This document shows positions 53,915 through 63,940 of a stretch of 64,000 nucleotides of DNA, piece by piece. The position numbers were made by a program, and so were the translations under genes. Numbering within the stretch: the stretch's first letter is position 1; each line of letters starts with the position of its first letter. The notes under the pieces were generated by a model. It saw nothing but the letters and a program-made list of their open reading frames with translations, was not told the DNA's origin and did not search any database. Origin of the DNA: Comamonas testosteroni (GTDB lineage Bacteria > Pseudomonadota > Gammaproteobacteria > Burkholderiales > Burkholderiaceae_C); the NCBI RefSeq assembly GCF_003569915.1, contig NZ_KZ984445.1:1-64000 (forward strand), written 5' to 3'.

Positions 53915-56900
53915 TCAGGGCGTGTCGACATCCCCGCGAATCAGCAACGTGAAGTGGTCGTCGGGCACGGACTCCGGCCCCTGCTGGACGGTGCGCACCA
54001 CCCAGACCGGGAACTGGCTGCCGATGGTGTTGAAGCGCAGCACGTTGCCGGTGGCCCAGCCGTTGCCCCAGCCGAGCGCAGGCAGGCGGAAGTACGGCAC
54101 CCCGGTCGCCGGGTTGTTGGGCGCGCAGTCGGCGCTGGTGTTGCCGGTGGCGATCACGCCGACGTTCTCGCCGATGACCTCGAACGAGGTGCTGTTGGTC
54201 ATCCGAACCACCCAGCGCTCGGTGAGCGCCCCACGATTGGTGACCGTAATCGGGTACTGGGTGTGGTTGAAGGTGGCAGTGGCGGCGCTGCCGACAAGCT
54301 CATCCGACCAACTGCCGTTCCAGGTGCTCTGGTCGAACACGAGGTTCACGCGGGCAAACAGGTCACCGGCCACCAGCGCACTGGAAACGAAGCTGCCGGA
54401 GACGGGGTCGCCTGGGTTGGCCAGCGGATAGGCGTGCGTCAGCGGTCGTGTGAAGCTGATCTCGCCGTTGATCTGCACGTCACGCACCACGGCCATGTCC
54501 TCGATGCGGTGCTCGATGGTCACTGGCTGGCTGTAGCCAGTCACGTCGGTAAACGTGACGGTGCCTGCTTCCAGATCGGTAACGTAGCCGGTGTGGATGA
54601 CCACGCCGTTGTGGCCGACCACACGCACGCGCGACAGACGCACCCGCGCGCAATCGATGGTCTGGCCGTTGCTGACCGAGGCAGTGATGCGACCGGTGTG
54701 GCCGACGACGGCGAAGCCTCCTGGACGGAAGATCGGCACACGCCCATCGCTGGGCAGGCGCACCGGGTCGATGCCCAGCAGCGCCGCATCGAGGGGCAGA
54801 TAGCTGTAGGCCACGGCGCTGTAGCGCAGGCTGGAAGCCGCGACCGGCTCTGGCCGGAAGATCTTGCCGTCTGGCCGCACGTTCTCGGCATCGAACCACG
54901 GCTCGCTCTCGTTGCCCGCCGCCGTGACCACGGTGCCAAACCGCACTCGCACAAGGCCAGTGTCGTAATCGACGCTGCCGATGACGCCAGACGCGGTGAT
55001 CGTGCCGTCGATGCCTGCCGTCACGGTCTGGGTTCCACCCACCCCATTCCCACTGTTTCTGGCGAACTGGATGGAGAGCGATCCTGGGCGCAGTGGCGCA
55101 GCACCGGTGCGGAACACGTACTCGCTGGAGATGTTCTCGCCCACGGTGGTCACGCAACTGGCGCGCGTGATGTTGTTGGCCACGCCCGCCGACCACGAGG
55201 TGAGCGTCACCGCACCCGAGAGGTAGTTGATGCTGCCGCGCGTGACCCAGCCGCTGGGCGTGAATTCGCGCAGCGTGCCCTGACCGCTATCTCCCCACAA
55301 TTGATGGCCCCAGGGCTGGCTGCCCGCGATGGCCAGCAACACCGTGCCCGTCACCACCTGCGCGTTGACACCGGGCACCAGCCGGAACGATGGGCTGAAC
55401 GTGAACGTCTCGCTGTGGTTGCTGGTCGAGCCCGCGCTGTTGTAGCGCAGCTTGACGTAGCCGGACTCGTCGTTCGGGTAGAGCGACGGCGCATCCACGT
55501 AGCTGATGCCGCCGTAGTTGAGGCGGAACATCTGGCCCACGCCCGAGGCCCAGCCAAGGCGCTGCGCCCCGTAGACGGGACTTGGAATCTTGACCGTGAC
55601 GTCGGGCTGGAACTGCACCGCCCCGGTGGCGTAGTTGACGCTACCGATGACTTGGCCTGCGCGCAGCACATTGCCCGCACCATCGTCGCGGGCGTATTGC
55701 GTGGGATCGACCCCGTTCCACAGGCCTAGCCCCATCGCCTGAATCTGCTGCAGCGTGTAGACCCCGAGTACGGCGGTGTCCGTCAGGGTGTTCCACTCGA
55801 TCTCCAATGAACCCGGCTCGATGGAGCCCAGGGTTGCAGTCACGGGTACCTTGCCCTGGCCGTCCCGCGAGGGGTGCGCGAAGCTGTCTTCCTGCTTGGG
55901 GCCCGCAACGTAGTCCACGGTCAGCAGTGCGCCGACTGGCGGCAGGACGTTCGGCGCGAAGCTCAAGAGGTTCTGCGCGACGTTCAGACTACCGGTGGCA
56001 GCACCACTGAGCTCGCCAGACGTGGTGGCGGACGCAGTGCGCGTGCCCGTGCCGCTCTCGTGTGGCCAGGTGATGGTGAGCGTGCCCGGCTGAACGCTTT
56101 TGCCTTCGGGCGGGGCAAGCTGCAGGGCCTGCGATGCCTTCAGAGCGGCGTTTGGCTGCTGCGTTTCCTGGGTCGGCACGTTCCACGTCAGGATCAGCGA
56201 TGAGCCCACGTCGGGCAGTGCCCCCAAGGTCACGACGAAGGCCCCGGTGTTCTCGTTGAAAGTACCCGCGCCGTAGCTGGCATCCAGCCCTTTGAGGGAG
56301 CCATTGCCGCCATCCGAAAGCACGTACCAACGGCCCTGCGCCATGTAGCTGATGGCAAGCGTGCCGGGTTGCGGCACCGGATTTACGGTGCCGACGTAGG
56401 ACTGGCTGCGCGATTCCGGCGTGACCGCGATCTCCGAGCTTTGCGGCGCCCGCTGCAGTTGTGCAGCAGGTGTGTAGGTGATGGCCTTGCTGCTCGACAT
56501 CGAGCCGGAGTTCAGGCTCAGGATGCCGTTGGCGTAGTCGATGGTGCCAAGCAGGCCGCTGGCGGTCTTGAGCAGGCCCGCATCGTCGAAGATCGTGATG
56601 CCATCGGTGACGATGGACAGCGAGCCCGGCAGGCAGCCGCCCGGCAGGTTGAATTTGATGCTGGTGTTCCAGGCGTGGCTGGCCGTATAGCTCACGGGTG
56701 CCGCGCCCGGTACCGGCAAACCTGCTGCAGCGTAGGGTGGCACGAAGGAGATCGGCGTCTCGGTCTGGGCGCTGGGCACGAGCTGCGTGTAGATGGACGC
56801 ACCCTTGATGGTGAAGTCGCCCACATTGGCAGCTTGGGTGAGCCGCACGACGCCGACGTAGGTGCCCGCGTCGGCCACCACCGTGTCGCGCGTTTTCGTG

Positions 56901-57550
56901 CTGTTGGTTGCCCGCGTGAACGTTCGGCTGGCGGGCGAGCCCGTGAAATCAAAGCGCAGCGCGTCGCTGATGGCGACGGTGACGACCGCCGCCTTGTAGT
57001 CCTGGTCAGTGTTGTAAGTGAAGCTGCGTTCGACCACCGACACGGCGGTAGCGCGGATGTACTGCTCCTTCTGCGTGGGCAGTCCTTCGTTCTCGATCAG
57101 GACGAGGGTCTGGCCGACGTTGGGCACGGCGTCGCTGAGGCGCTGGAAGAGCTGGATCACCCGCTGGCCCGCAATGTGGTTCTCGAACAGGTAGCCCGCC
57201 CACTCAGGACCCTTGTTGAGGTAGGCCTCGATACGGGTCTGGGCCTGCTCACGGGTGTCGAAGGTCTTGCGGGTGGAAAACAGCGTGACGCTGACGCGCT
57301 CGTCCTGCGGCGGCTCGGCCACGATGACGTTGGCCCCGAAGTAGGTGTCGGTGTCATCCGTGGCCACCTGCACGAAGCTCTTGCGCAGGTTGACACGGCC
57401 TCCGGCACGATCCAGCTCGGAGATGTCGGGGAAGATGGCGTTCGATACGCCATCGGCAATCACGAGTCCCGTGGGCGCGCCGCCGCCTTCGGGCACGTCC
57501 GCCATCACGGCGGACTTGAGCAGCTTCACGTCGCCAGATTGAATTGGCAT
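53915..57550 (-). CDS. Large phage tail-tip protein
   Basis: This 1211-residue protein has an N-terminal domain (GRVNLRKSFVQVATDDTDTY) and then many repeating beta-rich segments with the pattern GS-[IV]-[ND]-Y-x-[TNS]-G at roughly regular spacing, as in GSVNYATGAVQF and GSVDYDTGLVRV. It looks like a string of Ig-like or beta-helix modules at the tail tip. The start overlaps the previous gene as TGATG. Length and place, after the tape measure and before the fibre-like genes, fit a central tail-tip component. The family is not identified. Confidence 0.7.
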   Translation of the reverse strand: MPIQSGDVKLLKSAVMADVPEGGGAPTGLVIADGVSNAIFPDISELDRAGGRVNLRKSFVQVATDDTDTYFGANVIVAEPPQDERVSVTLFSTRKTFDTREQAQTRIEAYLNKGPEWAGYLFENHIAGQRVIQLFQRLSDAVPNVGQTLVLIENEGLPTQKEQYIRATAVSVVERSFTYNTDQDYKAAVVTVAISDALRFDFTGSPASRTFTRATNSTKTRDTVVADAGTYVGVVRLTQAANVGDFTIKGASIYTQLVPSAQTETPISFVPPYAAAGLPVPGAAPVSYTASHAWNTSIKFNLPGGCLPGSLSIVTDGITIFDDAGLLKTASGLLGTIDYANGILSLNSGSMSSSKAITYTPAAQLQRAPQSSEIAVTPESRSQSYVGTVNPVPQPGTLAISYMAQGRWYVLSDGGNGSLKGLDASYGAGTFNENTGAFVVTLGALPDVGSSLILTWNVPTQETQQPNAALKASQALQLAPPEGKSVQPGTLTITWPHESGTGTRTASATTSGELSGAATGSLNVAQNLLSFAPNVLPPVGALLTVDYVAGPKQEDSFAHPSRDGQGKVPVTATLGSIEPGSLEIEWNTLTDTAVLGVYTLQQIQAMGLGLWNGVDPTQYARDDGAGNVLRAGQVIGSVNYATGAVQFQPDVTVKIPSPVYGAQRLGWASGVGQMFRLNYGGISYVDAPSLYPNDESGYVKLRYNSAGSTSNHSETFTFSPSFRLVPGVNAQVVTGTVLLAIAGSQPWGHQLWGDSGQGTLREFTPSGWVTRGSINYLSGAVTLTSWSAGVANNITRASCVTTVGENISSEYVFRTGAAPLRPGSLSIQFARNSGNGVGGTQTVTAGIDGTITASGVIGSVDYDTGLVRVRFGTVVTAAGNESEPWFDAENVRPDGKIFRPEPVAASSLRYSAVAYSYLPLDAALLGIDPVRLPSDGRVPIFRPGGFAVVGHTGRITASVSNGQTIDCARVRLSRVRVVGHNGVVIHTGYVTDLEAGTVTFTDVTGYSQPVTIEHRIEDMAVVRDVQINGEISFTRPLTHAYPLANPGDPVSGSFVSSALVAGDLFARVNLVFDQSTWNGSWSDELVGSAATATFNHTQYPITVTNRGALTERWVVRMTNSTSFEVIGENVGVIATGNTSADCAPNNPATGVPYFRLPALGWGNGWATGNVLRFNTIGSQFPVWVVRTVQQGPESVPDDHFTLLIRGDVDTP

Positions 57551-57960
57551 CAGGCAATCTCCAAAAATCGAAGGGTCAGGCGGTAGAAGTCGTTGCCGGA
57601 TCGCGCCGGGATGCCCAGCACGGGTTCGGCCTCAATGGCGACCTCCTGGTGGCGGAAAGCGACCGTGGAGACCCGGCCATCGGTGAAACTCAGTTCGAAG
57701 CGGCCCGTGGCTTCACTCACCGCCAGCGCAGCCCACGCACGCAGTTGCTCCACAGCGGCGCGCGTCACCCACGCCATGTCGGGCGCACCCACCAAGGTGA
57801 TCGGGCGTCCTGCCTGCCGCGTCGCTGACTGAATCAGCAAGGCTCCGGTAATCAGGTAGGAAGTGCTGGCCAACGCAGGCGACCACGCGTGTTCGTCCGC
57901 CCACAGCAAGTCGTCCGGCAATGGCAAAGCCACCCCGGTGGCGAGGTTCTTCAGTTGCAT
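57550..57960 (-). CDS. Phage minor tail protein, unknown
   Basis: This 136-residue protein is encoded between the tape measure and the large tail-tip gene. It is beta-rich (RFELSFTDGRVSTVAFRHQE) and ends DFYRLTLRFLEIA. Position and size resemble the small distal tail adaptor proteins of siphoviruses, but no family motif is certain. Confidence 0.7.
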   Translation of the reverse strand: MQLKNLATGVALPLPDDLLWADEHAWSPALASTSYLITGALLIQSATRQAGRPITLVGAPDMAWVTRAAVEQLRAWAALAVSEATGRFELSFTDGRVSTVAFRHQEVAIEAEPVLGIPARSGNDFYRLTLRFLEIA

Positions 57961-57969
57961 CAGGGAATC

Positions 57970-60900
57970 TCAGACAGTGCGGGCGCGGGCGGCGTCTAGC
58001 AGTTGCAAGAGGCGCGCTTCATCGCGCGCATCGACGGTGGCATTGACCTTCTGCTGTCCCGCAGACAGTTCCACGCGCACGGTGCGCGACGGGCCGCTGT
58101 CACTTGGAAGCAGCGGGCTCGACAAGACAGAAGCGGCGGGCCGCACCAGTCCGCCCGAGGCAAAGCCCTGAATGCCCGCCAGCGCACGCCCGGCCAGGGC
58201 CTGCGTCGGGGCAGACAGGTTGTTGATGGCTTCAAAGAAGCCCACGCCAAGGCGCGCCACCGCCGATCGGTTGACCACGTACTCACCCGGAGTGAGCATT
58301 GCTGGCACAGTGTCGGATTTCGCCAAGCCACCGCGCCGGTAAAACTCGCCCTGGTTTTGCTCCATGTAGTTGATCAGCTCGCGCTCCAGGTCTTGCTTGC
58401 TGTTATTCATGGCCCATTTCCAACGCTCAATAATCGCTGACAAAGCGCCCTGCTCTCGGCTCGTCAAGGTCTTAAGTGACTCCAGGCGCTCGAGCACGGG
58501 CTTGTCCAGATTCCACAGCTTCGACCAGTGATTGCGTGTGGCCTGGTTGGCAATCGGGCCGCCCCAACTGCCCGTGTTGATGCTCACCATGCCCAGTTCC
58601 ATCATCTTTTGCGCCTGAACAACTTCGCGGTTTTTCTTCGGTTTTTCGCTCCCCACAAAGCCACCGGAGGCAAAGTGAGCGACGCTAGTGGCCAGCCGCG
58701 AGAGTGCTCCGCTGCCGTACTTTTGCACCGCAGCCTTGCGGATGACGAAGGCACCGGCCTCTAGGGTGCGCGGCACGGTGTCGTGGTGGCCGGAGCCGGG
58801 CACAGAGCCACCGCTCATCCGGGGAAAGGCGGGAGACACCGCACCGCCGTCGGCAAACCGCTGAACGCCACCACCAACCAGACCGCCAGTGGCGTTGGTT
58901 TCCACCTTGGTCACGTAGATGGTGTGGGTGCTCGAGGTGTTGCGCCCATTGAGGCTGTCGATTTCCGCGCGCACCGCGCCGACGTTGCTGGCCACCTGAT
59001 GTTGAGATTCGGTCTGGATGCGATCCAGCGCATTGATCATCCCCTCGACATTGGTGATCGCCGCCTGCGCTTTCTCAGTCGTCACCTTCAGTTCGAACTG
59101 CGCGTTTTGGTCGGCGTAGGCCTTGAGCCTATTCAGCGCCTCGCGCGCCTGGCTGACGTCGGCATCGACCGGCAGCGTCTTGCCTTCCTTGAGAAGTTGC
59201 TCGTATTCCTTGAGCTTCTGCTCCGCTTCCTGCAGATCGGCCTGGATCTGGAGCAGGTATTCCTTTTCGGCGAGCGCCTTGTCCAGATCGGCGATGGCCT
59301 GGTCGAAACGCGTGGTGTCGGCATCGAGCGTGACCTTCAGGCCGTCCTTGAGCTTGGCGGCGACCTGGTCGATCTGGGTTTGCGTCTGCTCCAGCGCCTG
59401 GCGAATCTGGTCACGCGCGCTGAGCGCTTCGCGTGCAGCGGTCTGGTGCGCCTTGGCCTCGGCATCCAGCGTCTGGTTGAGAATCTCCTCGGACTGGCGA
59501 ATGCGGTCGATGGCATCGCGCACGCCCTGTTTGCCCTGCGCGGCCTGCACGTCGGCATCCTTGGCCTTCTGCGCCAGTTCCGCGCGCAACTGATCGGCTT
59601 GCCGCATCAAATCGGTGGCCTGCTGGTACTCCTGCCTGCGGTAGGCCTCGCGCGACTGTGCTTCCAGTTGCGTGACCTGCGACACCGCCTGCTCGGACTG
59701 CTTGCGCGCTTCCTCGCCGCGCTTGGCCTCGTTGGTCTGGCTGGTGGCCACCTGCGCGGCCGTATCCATCGCCTTCTGCGCAAGCTGGCGGGCCAGCTCC
59801 AATTCACCGTTGGCCAGCGCCCGGCGCGCCTGCTCCTGCATCTCGGCGATCTGGCGCTTGCGATCCTCCGTGGCCTCGTACTCGGTCATGCCCTGACGAC
59901 GGATGTCGCGGATGCGCTCCTCCGTCGTCATCGACAACTGGCGCTTGGCCTCCTCGATACGCTGGACTTCGGCCAGATGCCGGTACGCTTCGGCGTTGAG
60001 CGCGTCGATGTGCTGGCGGTACTCGGAGAGCGCCTGCGTCAGGGTCTGGCGCTTGGTGGCCAGGATGTCGTTCTCGACACGCTGCACATTGGCCCGGCGT
60101 TCTTCCTCGGTCTGGCCTTGCCGGGCGGCGGCCTGCTTGCGCGCCTGCGTTTCCTGATCGATCAGACCGAGCGTCTCGGTCGTGGCCTGACGGCGCAGGG
60201 TCGCCTGCTGCGTCAGCGCCTCGGTGAAGAGCTGCGTGGACTTGGTGATCCTGGCGGTTTCCGACTGCTGGGTGAGGTCGAGCGCCGCCTTTTCCTGGTC
60301 GTAGCGGTTCTTCACCGCCTGCAGCTGCTGCGCGAGGCTCGCCTCGACGATGGTGGTCAGCCCCTTGTAGGCTTCGGCCATCTTGGCGGCGGCGTCGCCC
60401 ACCACACCTTGGGCCTTGCCGACGGCCTGTTCGACCTCGCCCAGCCGGGACTTGAGCTTTTCCAGCGCGGCGTGCACGGCCTCGATGCCACGCCCGACCG
60501 CTTCCTGCGTGCCCTGGCGCACGGCTTCGAGCCGCTTGGCGATCTCCTCGGCAGCGGTCGCGGCGGTGTTCATCGCGCCTTGGGCTGCGTTCGCGCCTTC
60601 GGTGGCGTCCGCGTACATCTCGGCGAAGATGCGATTCATCTCCGCGAGCCGCTGTTCGTGGCGCTTGGTGGCTTGTTGAATAGTGTCGGAGGTGAAGATG
60701 GCGGCGAACACCTCCCATTGGAAGCGGAGGTGCTCGATGCCTTTCATCAGCACCTCGACCATGAAAATGCCCGCCTTGCGGACGATCTCGAACTTCTCCG
60801 ACAGCCACGTCCCGATCTCCCAGCCGATGATGGCCGCACCGAGCACCCCGAACGCCACGCGCAGCTTGCCAACGGTAGCGATGGCGTTCGACACCGACAG

Positions 60901-61932
60901 GTTGGCCGCTGCCCACGCCGCCGCCGTGGTGCTGGCCGCAGTTACCGCCGCCGCACCTGCTGTCTGCCACGCGATGATCAACGCCGGGATCAGGCGGTAG
61001 ACCAGCACTGCGAGGCCGACCTCGGCGATGCGCCCCAGCCAATTCATCACCGTGTCGAGGTTCTCTGACAGCCACGTCAGGGCCTCGGCAAGCTTCTTGG
61101 TGAAACCGGTAGATTCGTCCAGACGGCTGATCCACTGCCCGAATGCGTTCGACAGGCGCGTGAAGGCCTGGCTCACGGTCACCGGCAACTGTGCGTACTC
61201 GGCGGCCAGCTTGTCCTTCTGACTCATCAGCGCGTTGACCACCACGTCGGCGGTGAGCCGCCCTTCTTCGGCGAGCTTGCGCAGCCGTCCGATGGGCACG
61301 TTCAGGCCGTCGGCCAGCGCCTTGGCCAGACGCGGGCTGTTCTCGACGACAGAGTTGAATTCCTCGCCGCGCAGCACGCCCGAGGCCAGGGCCTGACCGA
61401 ACTGCAGCAGGGACGACTGCGCCTCGGTGGCCGATGCGCCCGAGATACGCAGCGCCTGCGAGATACTTTCGGTGAGCGACAGCGCATCCTGCTGCTCGCC
61501 GCCCAGCATCCGCACCGCCTGTTGGAGCTTGCCATAGAGCGTGGCGGTTTCCTGGATCGGCACGCCGATGCGCTGCGCGATGGCAAACAGTTCCTTCTGG
61601 GCGACCGTGTACTCGCGGCTGCCTGCGGTGGCGAGCTTCAGGCGCGCGGACATCATGTTCCAGGCATCGGCGATCTGGACGATCTCCTGCACCTTGCCGC
61701 TGGCCCAGTTGATGGTCAGGAACGCCAGCAACTGCGTCTTGGCCTTGGCAACCTGATCACCAAAGGCGTTCATTCCGGCCTTGACCTCGGCCACCCCGGC
61801 AGCGGCCTTGTCGCCTGCGGTCTTGGCGCTGGAGCCGAACCCGCCGAGGCTGCGCTCGGCCGAGGTGATGGCGCGTTTGAGCCCCTCGTCGGCCCCTTCG
61901 AGGGCGACGAGGATGGAAATGCGGTTCGCCAT
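57970..61932 (-). CDS. Phage tail tape measure protein
   Basis: This 1320-residue protein starts with the tape-measure domain (LATAGSREYTVAQKELFAIA; the NSVVENSPRLAKALADGL motif near residue 130). Several hydrophobic segments at about 190-270 follow, then a coiled coil of about 700 residues rich in Gln, Glu, Ala and Arg, and a Gly-rich C-terminus with SDTVPAMLTPGEYVVNRSAV. The last motif is common at tape-measure ends. ATG at 61932 lies two bases after the previous stop; longer in-frame starts would overlap that gene. The protein sets tail length and helps DNA entry. Confidence 0.93.
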   Translation of the reverse strand: MANRISILVALEGADEGLKRAITSAERSLGGFGSSAKTAGDKAAAGVAEVKAGMNAFGDQVAKAKTQLLAFLTINWASGKVQEIVQIADAWNMMSARLKLATAGSREYTVAQKELFAIAQRIGVPIQETATLYGKLQQAVRMLGGEQQDALSLTESISQALRISGASATEAQSSLLQFGQALASGVLRGEEFNSVVENSPRLAKALADGLNVPIGRLRKLAEEGRLTADVVVNALMSQKDKLAAEYAQLPVTVSQAFTRLSNAFGQWISRLDESTGFTKKLAEALTWLSENLDTVMNWLGRIAEVGLAVLVYRLIPALIIAWQTAGAAAVTAASTTAAAWAAANLSVSNAIATVGKLRVAFGVLGAAIIGWEIGTWLSEKFEIVRKAGIFMVEVLMKGIEHLRFQWEVFAAIFTSDTIQQATKRHEQRLAEMNRIFAEMYADATEGANAAQGAMNTAATAAEEIAKRLEAVRQGTQEAVGRGIEAVHAALEKLKSRLGEVEQAVGKAQGVVGDAAAKMAEAYKGLTTIVEASLAQQLQAVKNRYDQEKAALDLTQQSETARITKSTQLFTEALTQQATLRRQATTETLGLIDQETQARKQAAARQGQTEEERRANVQRVENDILATKRQTLTQALSEYRQHIDALNAEAYRHLAEVQRIEEAKRQLSMTTEERIRDIRRQGMTEYEATEDRKRQIAEMQEQARRALANGELELARQLAQKAMDTAAQVATSQTNEAKRGEEARKQSEQAVSQVTQLEAQSREAYRRQEYQQATDLMRQADQLRAELAQKAKDADVQAAQGKQGVRDAIDRIRQSEEILNQTLDAEAKAHQTAAREALSARDQIRQALEQTQTQIDQVAAKLKDGLKVTLDADTTRFDQAIADLDKALAEKEYLLQIQADLQEAEQKLKEYEQLLKEGKTLPVDADVSQAREALNRLKAYADQNAQFELKVTTEKAQAAITNVEGMINALDRIQTESQHQVASNVGAVRAEIDSLNGRNTSSTHTIYVTKVETNATGGLVGGGVQRFADGGAVSPAFPRMSGGSVPGSGHHDTVPRTLEAGAFVIRKAAVQKYGSGALSRLATSVAHFASGGFVGSEKPKKNREVVQAQKMMELGMVSINTGSWGGPIANQATRNHWSKLWNLDKPVLERLESLKTLTSREQGALSAIIERWKWAMNNSKQDLERELINYMEQNQGEFYRRGGLAKSDTVPAMLTPGEYVVNRSAVARLGVGFFEAINNLSAPTQALAGRALAGIQGFASGGLVRPAASVLSSPLLPSDSGPSRTVRVELSAGQQKVNATVDARDEARLLQLLDAARARTV

Positions 61933-61934
61933 CT

Positions 61935-62600
61935 TTAGTCCACCAGCCGCAACTGCTTCTCGATCCGGGCCGAGAGACGCGGAATACGACCGGCAACAAT
62001 CCCTTCGACGTTCAGCCGCTTCTTGAGCTGCACCCGGGGCACCAGCACGGCAATGGGCACATCCGCGCCGCGTTTGAGCCGCAAGGACTTTCCACTGAGG
62101 CCCTCGGCCCTGAGTGAATTCCTGTAGCGGCGCTTGAATCCCGACAGTGGCCGGTCGTGTTCCTTGATGTTCTCGGCCATCAGCACGATGTTCCCCTTGG
62201 CGTTCTTGATGAAATAGGCATTGCCACCGCGCATCAGGTCGGCGATCTGCGCCTTGAAGCGTTTGCGGCCCACGCGCCCGTGCAGCGGGATCAGCATCCG
62301 GCCACCAATGACGCCACCACGCTTGTGGATGCCCGACCACGGGATGCGCGAGCCGACGTAGAGCGCGGGCAGCCGGTTCTTGTCCTTGTCCAGCACCTTG
62401 GCGGTGAAGCCCTTAACGAAGGACTTCTTGACCACCGCCATCTGACCCGCAACGTGGCTGCGTACGTCCTGCTTGAGTTCGGCGGCCTCACTGGCGATGC
62501 CGTGCGCAACCGCCTTCTGCACCTTCTCGCGGAAGTCGCCGCCCCAGCGGCGCAACTGCGCCTGTGCGGCCTTGCTATCGATGCGAACGGAGATGCGCAT
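61935..62600 (-). CDS. Phage tail-completion-like protein, possibly DUF6441
   Basis: This 221-residue basic protein starts MRISVRIDSKAAQAQLRRWG and has a GGVIGGRMLIPLHGRVGRKR core. It lies just before the tape measure gene and after the tail chaperone. It may be a head-tail or tail-completion protein of the HK97 gp10 kind, although its position is unusual for that. ATG at 62600 is preferred to an in-frame start 30 bases upstream. Confidence 0.6.
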   Translation of the reverse strand: MRISVRIDSKAAQAQLRRWGGDFREKVQKAVAHGIASEAAELKQDVRSHVAGQMAVVKKSFVKGFTAKVLDKDKNRLPALYVGSRIPWSGIHKRGGVIGGRMLIPLHGRVGRKRFKAQIADLMRGGNAYFIKNAKGNIVLMAENIKEHDRPLSGFKRRYRNSLRAEGLSGKSLRLKRGADVPIAVLVPRVQLKKRLNVEGIVAGRIPRLSARIEKQLRLVD

Positions 62601-62952
62601 GGTCTTGGAGCCTATCGAGTGTCTGGTCAAGGTGACGCGGATCGCCGCGTGCGCCGATGGCGATCAGCGAGAGCAGCCGCGCATCGCGCGCCGCGTCCTC
62701 ACGCACGGTGGCGGCGGCGAAGCCGCGCACCTGCGCCAGGGTGTAGTCGAGGATGTCCGGCAGTCGGTGGCCGTGGGCAATCAGGTGCTGGACGGTGTCA
62801 AACCAGCCGTCGCCGTGCTCGCCTGCTCGAACAGGCCGCCCATTTGCTCGTTCAGACGCGGCATCACGGTCCGGGTAAAAAAATCGGCATTGACCTCGAT
62901 CACCTTGGCAGCCACGAGGATCGCTTCGTCGGCATCGAGTGCATCGACCCAC
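62575..62952 (-). CDS. Tail assembly chaperone T-frame extension, made by -1 frameshift
   Basis: This frame has no good start of its own. Its second half (GWFDTVQHLIAHGHRLPDIL, then YTLAQVRGFAAATVRED) resembles the T part of lambda gpGT-like chaperones. It overlaps the end of the G gene in the -1 frame, so a slip of the ribosome between 62952 and 62781 would make a G-T fusion ending at 62575. The exact slippery site is not obvious; A-ATG-GGC near 62840 is a possible one. Confidence 0.55.
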   Translation of the reverse strand: MGRCTRCRRSDPRGCQGDRGQCRFFYPDRDAASERANGRPVRAGEHGDGWFDTVQHLIAHGHRLPDILDYTLAQVRGFAAATVREDAARDARLLSLIAIGARGDPRHLDQTLDRLQDHAHLRSHR

Positions 62953-63179
62953 GCGCGCGGTTTGCCGATGGCAATCGATACCGCTGTCAGCAAGTCGTCG
63001 CCGTGTTCGCCGAACAATGCCAGCCAGTCAATGCCATTGCCACCGAGCTGCTGCATCACCGGGGTGATGGCCCGCAGAAAGGCGGGCATCTGACCGATCT
63101 TCAGCGGCTTGATGGCAACGACGTCGCCCGCCAGGGAGATCTCGACGGCTTGCGGAACGAGTTTGTCCAGATCGCTCAT
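62781..63179 (-). CDS. Phage tail assembly chaperone (G-like)
   Basis: This 132-residue protein (MSDLDKLVPQAVEISLAGDV; DWLALFGEHGDDLLTAV) matches small tail-assembly chaperones encoded between tail tube and tape measure genes. GAGGG stands before ATG 63179. Its C-terminal end is expected to be replaced in part of the product by the -1 frame extension described separately. Confidence 0.75.
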   Translation of the reverse strand: MSDLDKLVPQAVEISLAGDVVAIKPLKIGQMPAFLRAITPVMQQLGGNGIDWLALFGEHGDDLLTAVSIAIGKPRAWVDALDADEAILVAAKVIEVNADFFTRTVMPRLNEQMGGLFEQASTATAGLTPSST

Positions 63180-63187
63180 GGCAGCCC

Positions 63188-63940
63188 TCACAGTTGGACG
63201 ATGCGGCCGAACTGGCCCAGCACCGCGTCATAGGGCTTGGTGGTGTCCACCAGGAGCGAGCCTTCCAGTTCGAACTTGTTGTACTCGTCCGAGATGAAAG
63301 AGATCTCCTTGAGCGGATCGAAAGCGACGCGGTACAGCTCGACCAGTACCTTGGCGTTGCCCTGCGCGGTATTGATACCTTCCAGGCGCAAATACCGCTC
63401 CGGCACCGACTGCGTGAAGATGCCAATCTCAGTGGTCACGCCGTAGGTGTAAGCGGCCTTGAAAGGCGCGGTGAAGCCGGTGATCTCCAGAAACTGGAGG
63501 GCACCGAAGTCGGTGTCCACCGTGTAGTGGGTGCCTGCGATCAGTGTCGCGGGCGTACCTGCCGAATCGGTGACCACGACCGCCGACACCTTGGGGTGAG
63601 CGAAGAAGTAGCGGTCGCCAACCACCGGAGCCTCGCCACCGATGGTTTCAGCAGTCACCGAGCCGGTGCTGCCGGTGATGTGGTTGCCGTACAGCGCCAG
63701 GGCGAGGTTTTCCTTGGTGAACTCCTCGATGGTGAGGTTCACGGTGGCCGACTTCTGCTTGACCATCCGGTGGTCGAGCGAGCGCTGGCCGGTCTGGCTC
63801 TCGTAGTGCTCCAGCACGTCGGTCTTGAGCGAGAGCTTGAGTTCGGCGACGTTGCCGGGCGAGCGCACTTCGATGGGAAGGCCGTCGATATCGCGCTTGC
63901 CGAGGAAGACGCGGCCCTGAAAACTGGCGTAGGTGCTCAT
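63188..63940 (-). CDS. Phage tail tube (major tail) protein
   Basis: This 250-residue protein (FQGRVFLGKRDIDGLPIEVR; QKSATVNLTIEEFTKENLAL) has the beta-rich layout of siphovirus tail tube proteins, and lies eight bases before the tail chaperone gene, the normal order. It polymerises into the tail tube. The start overlaps the stop of an upstream partial gene as ATGA. Confidence 0.82.
   Translation of the reverse strand: MSTYASFQGRVFLGKRDIDGLPIEVRSPGNVAELKLSLKTDVLEHYESQTGQRSLDHRMVKQKSATVNLTIEEFTKENLALALYGNHITGSTGSVTAETIGGEAPVVGDRYFFAHPKVSAVVVTDSAGTPATLIAGTHYTVDTDFGALQFLEITGFTAPFKAAYTYGVTTEIGIFTQSVPERYLRLEGINTAQGNAKVLVELYRVAFDPLKEISFISDEYNKFELEGSLLVDTTKPYDAVLGQFGRIVQL

Noticed and set aside
58783-61068. 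Long plus-strand open frame opposite the tape measure gene
   Set aside because: It mirrors GC-rich coiled-coil codons of a clear tape measure protein and its Arg/Leu-rich peptide has no family pattern. The same holds for frames opposite the tail gene at 53708-55729, the WYL gene at 34610-35545 and the second hsdM at 37857-38771.
61932-62340. N-terminal extension of the tape measure protein
   Set aside because: The frame stays open upstream but the peptide is Arg/Gln-rich noise over the preceding gene; ATG 61932 starts a normal tape-measure N-terminus.
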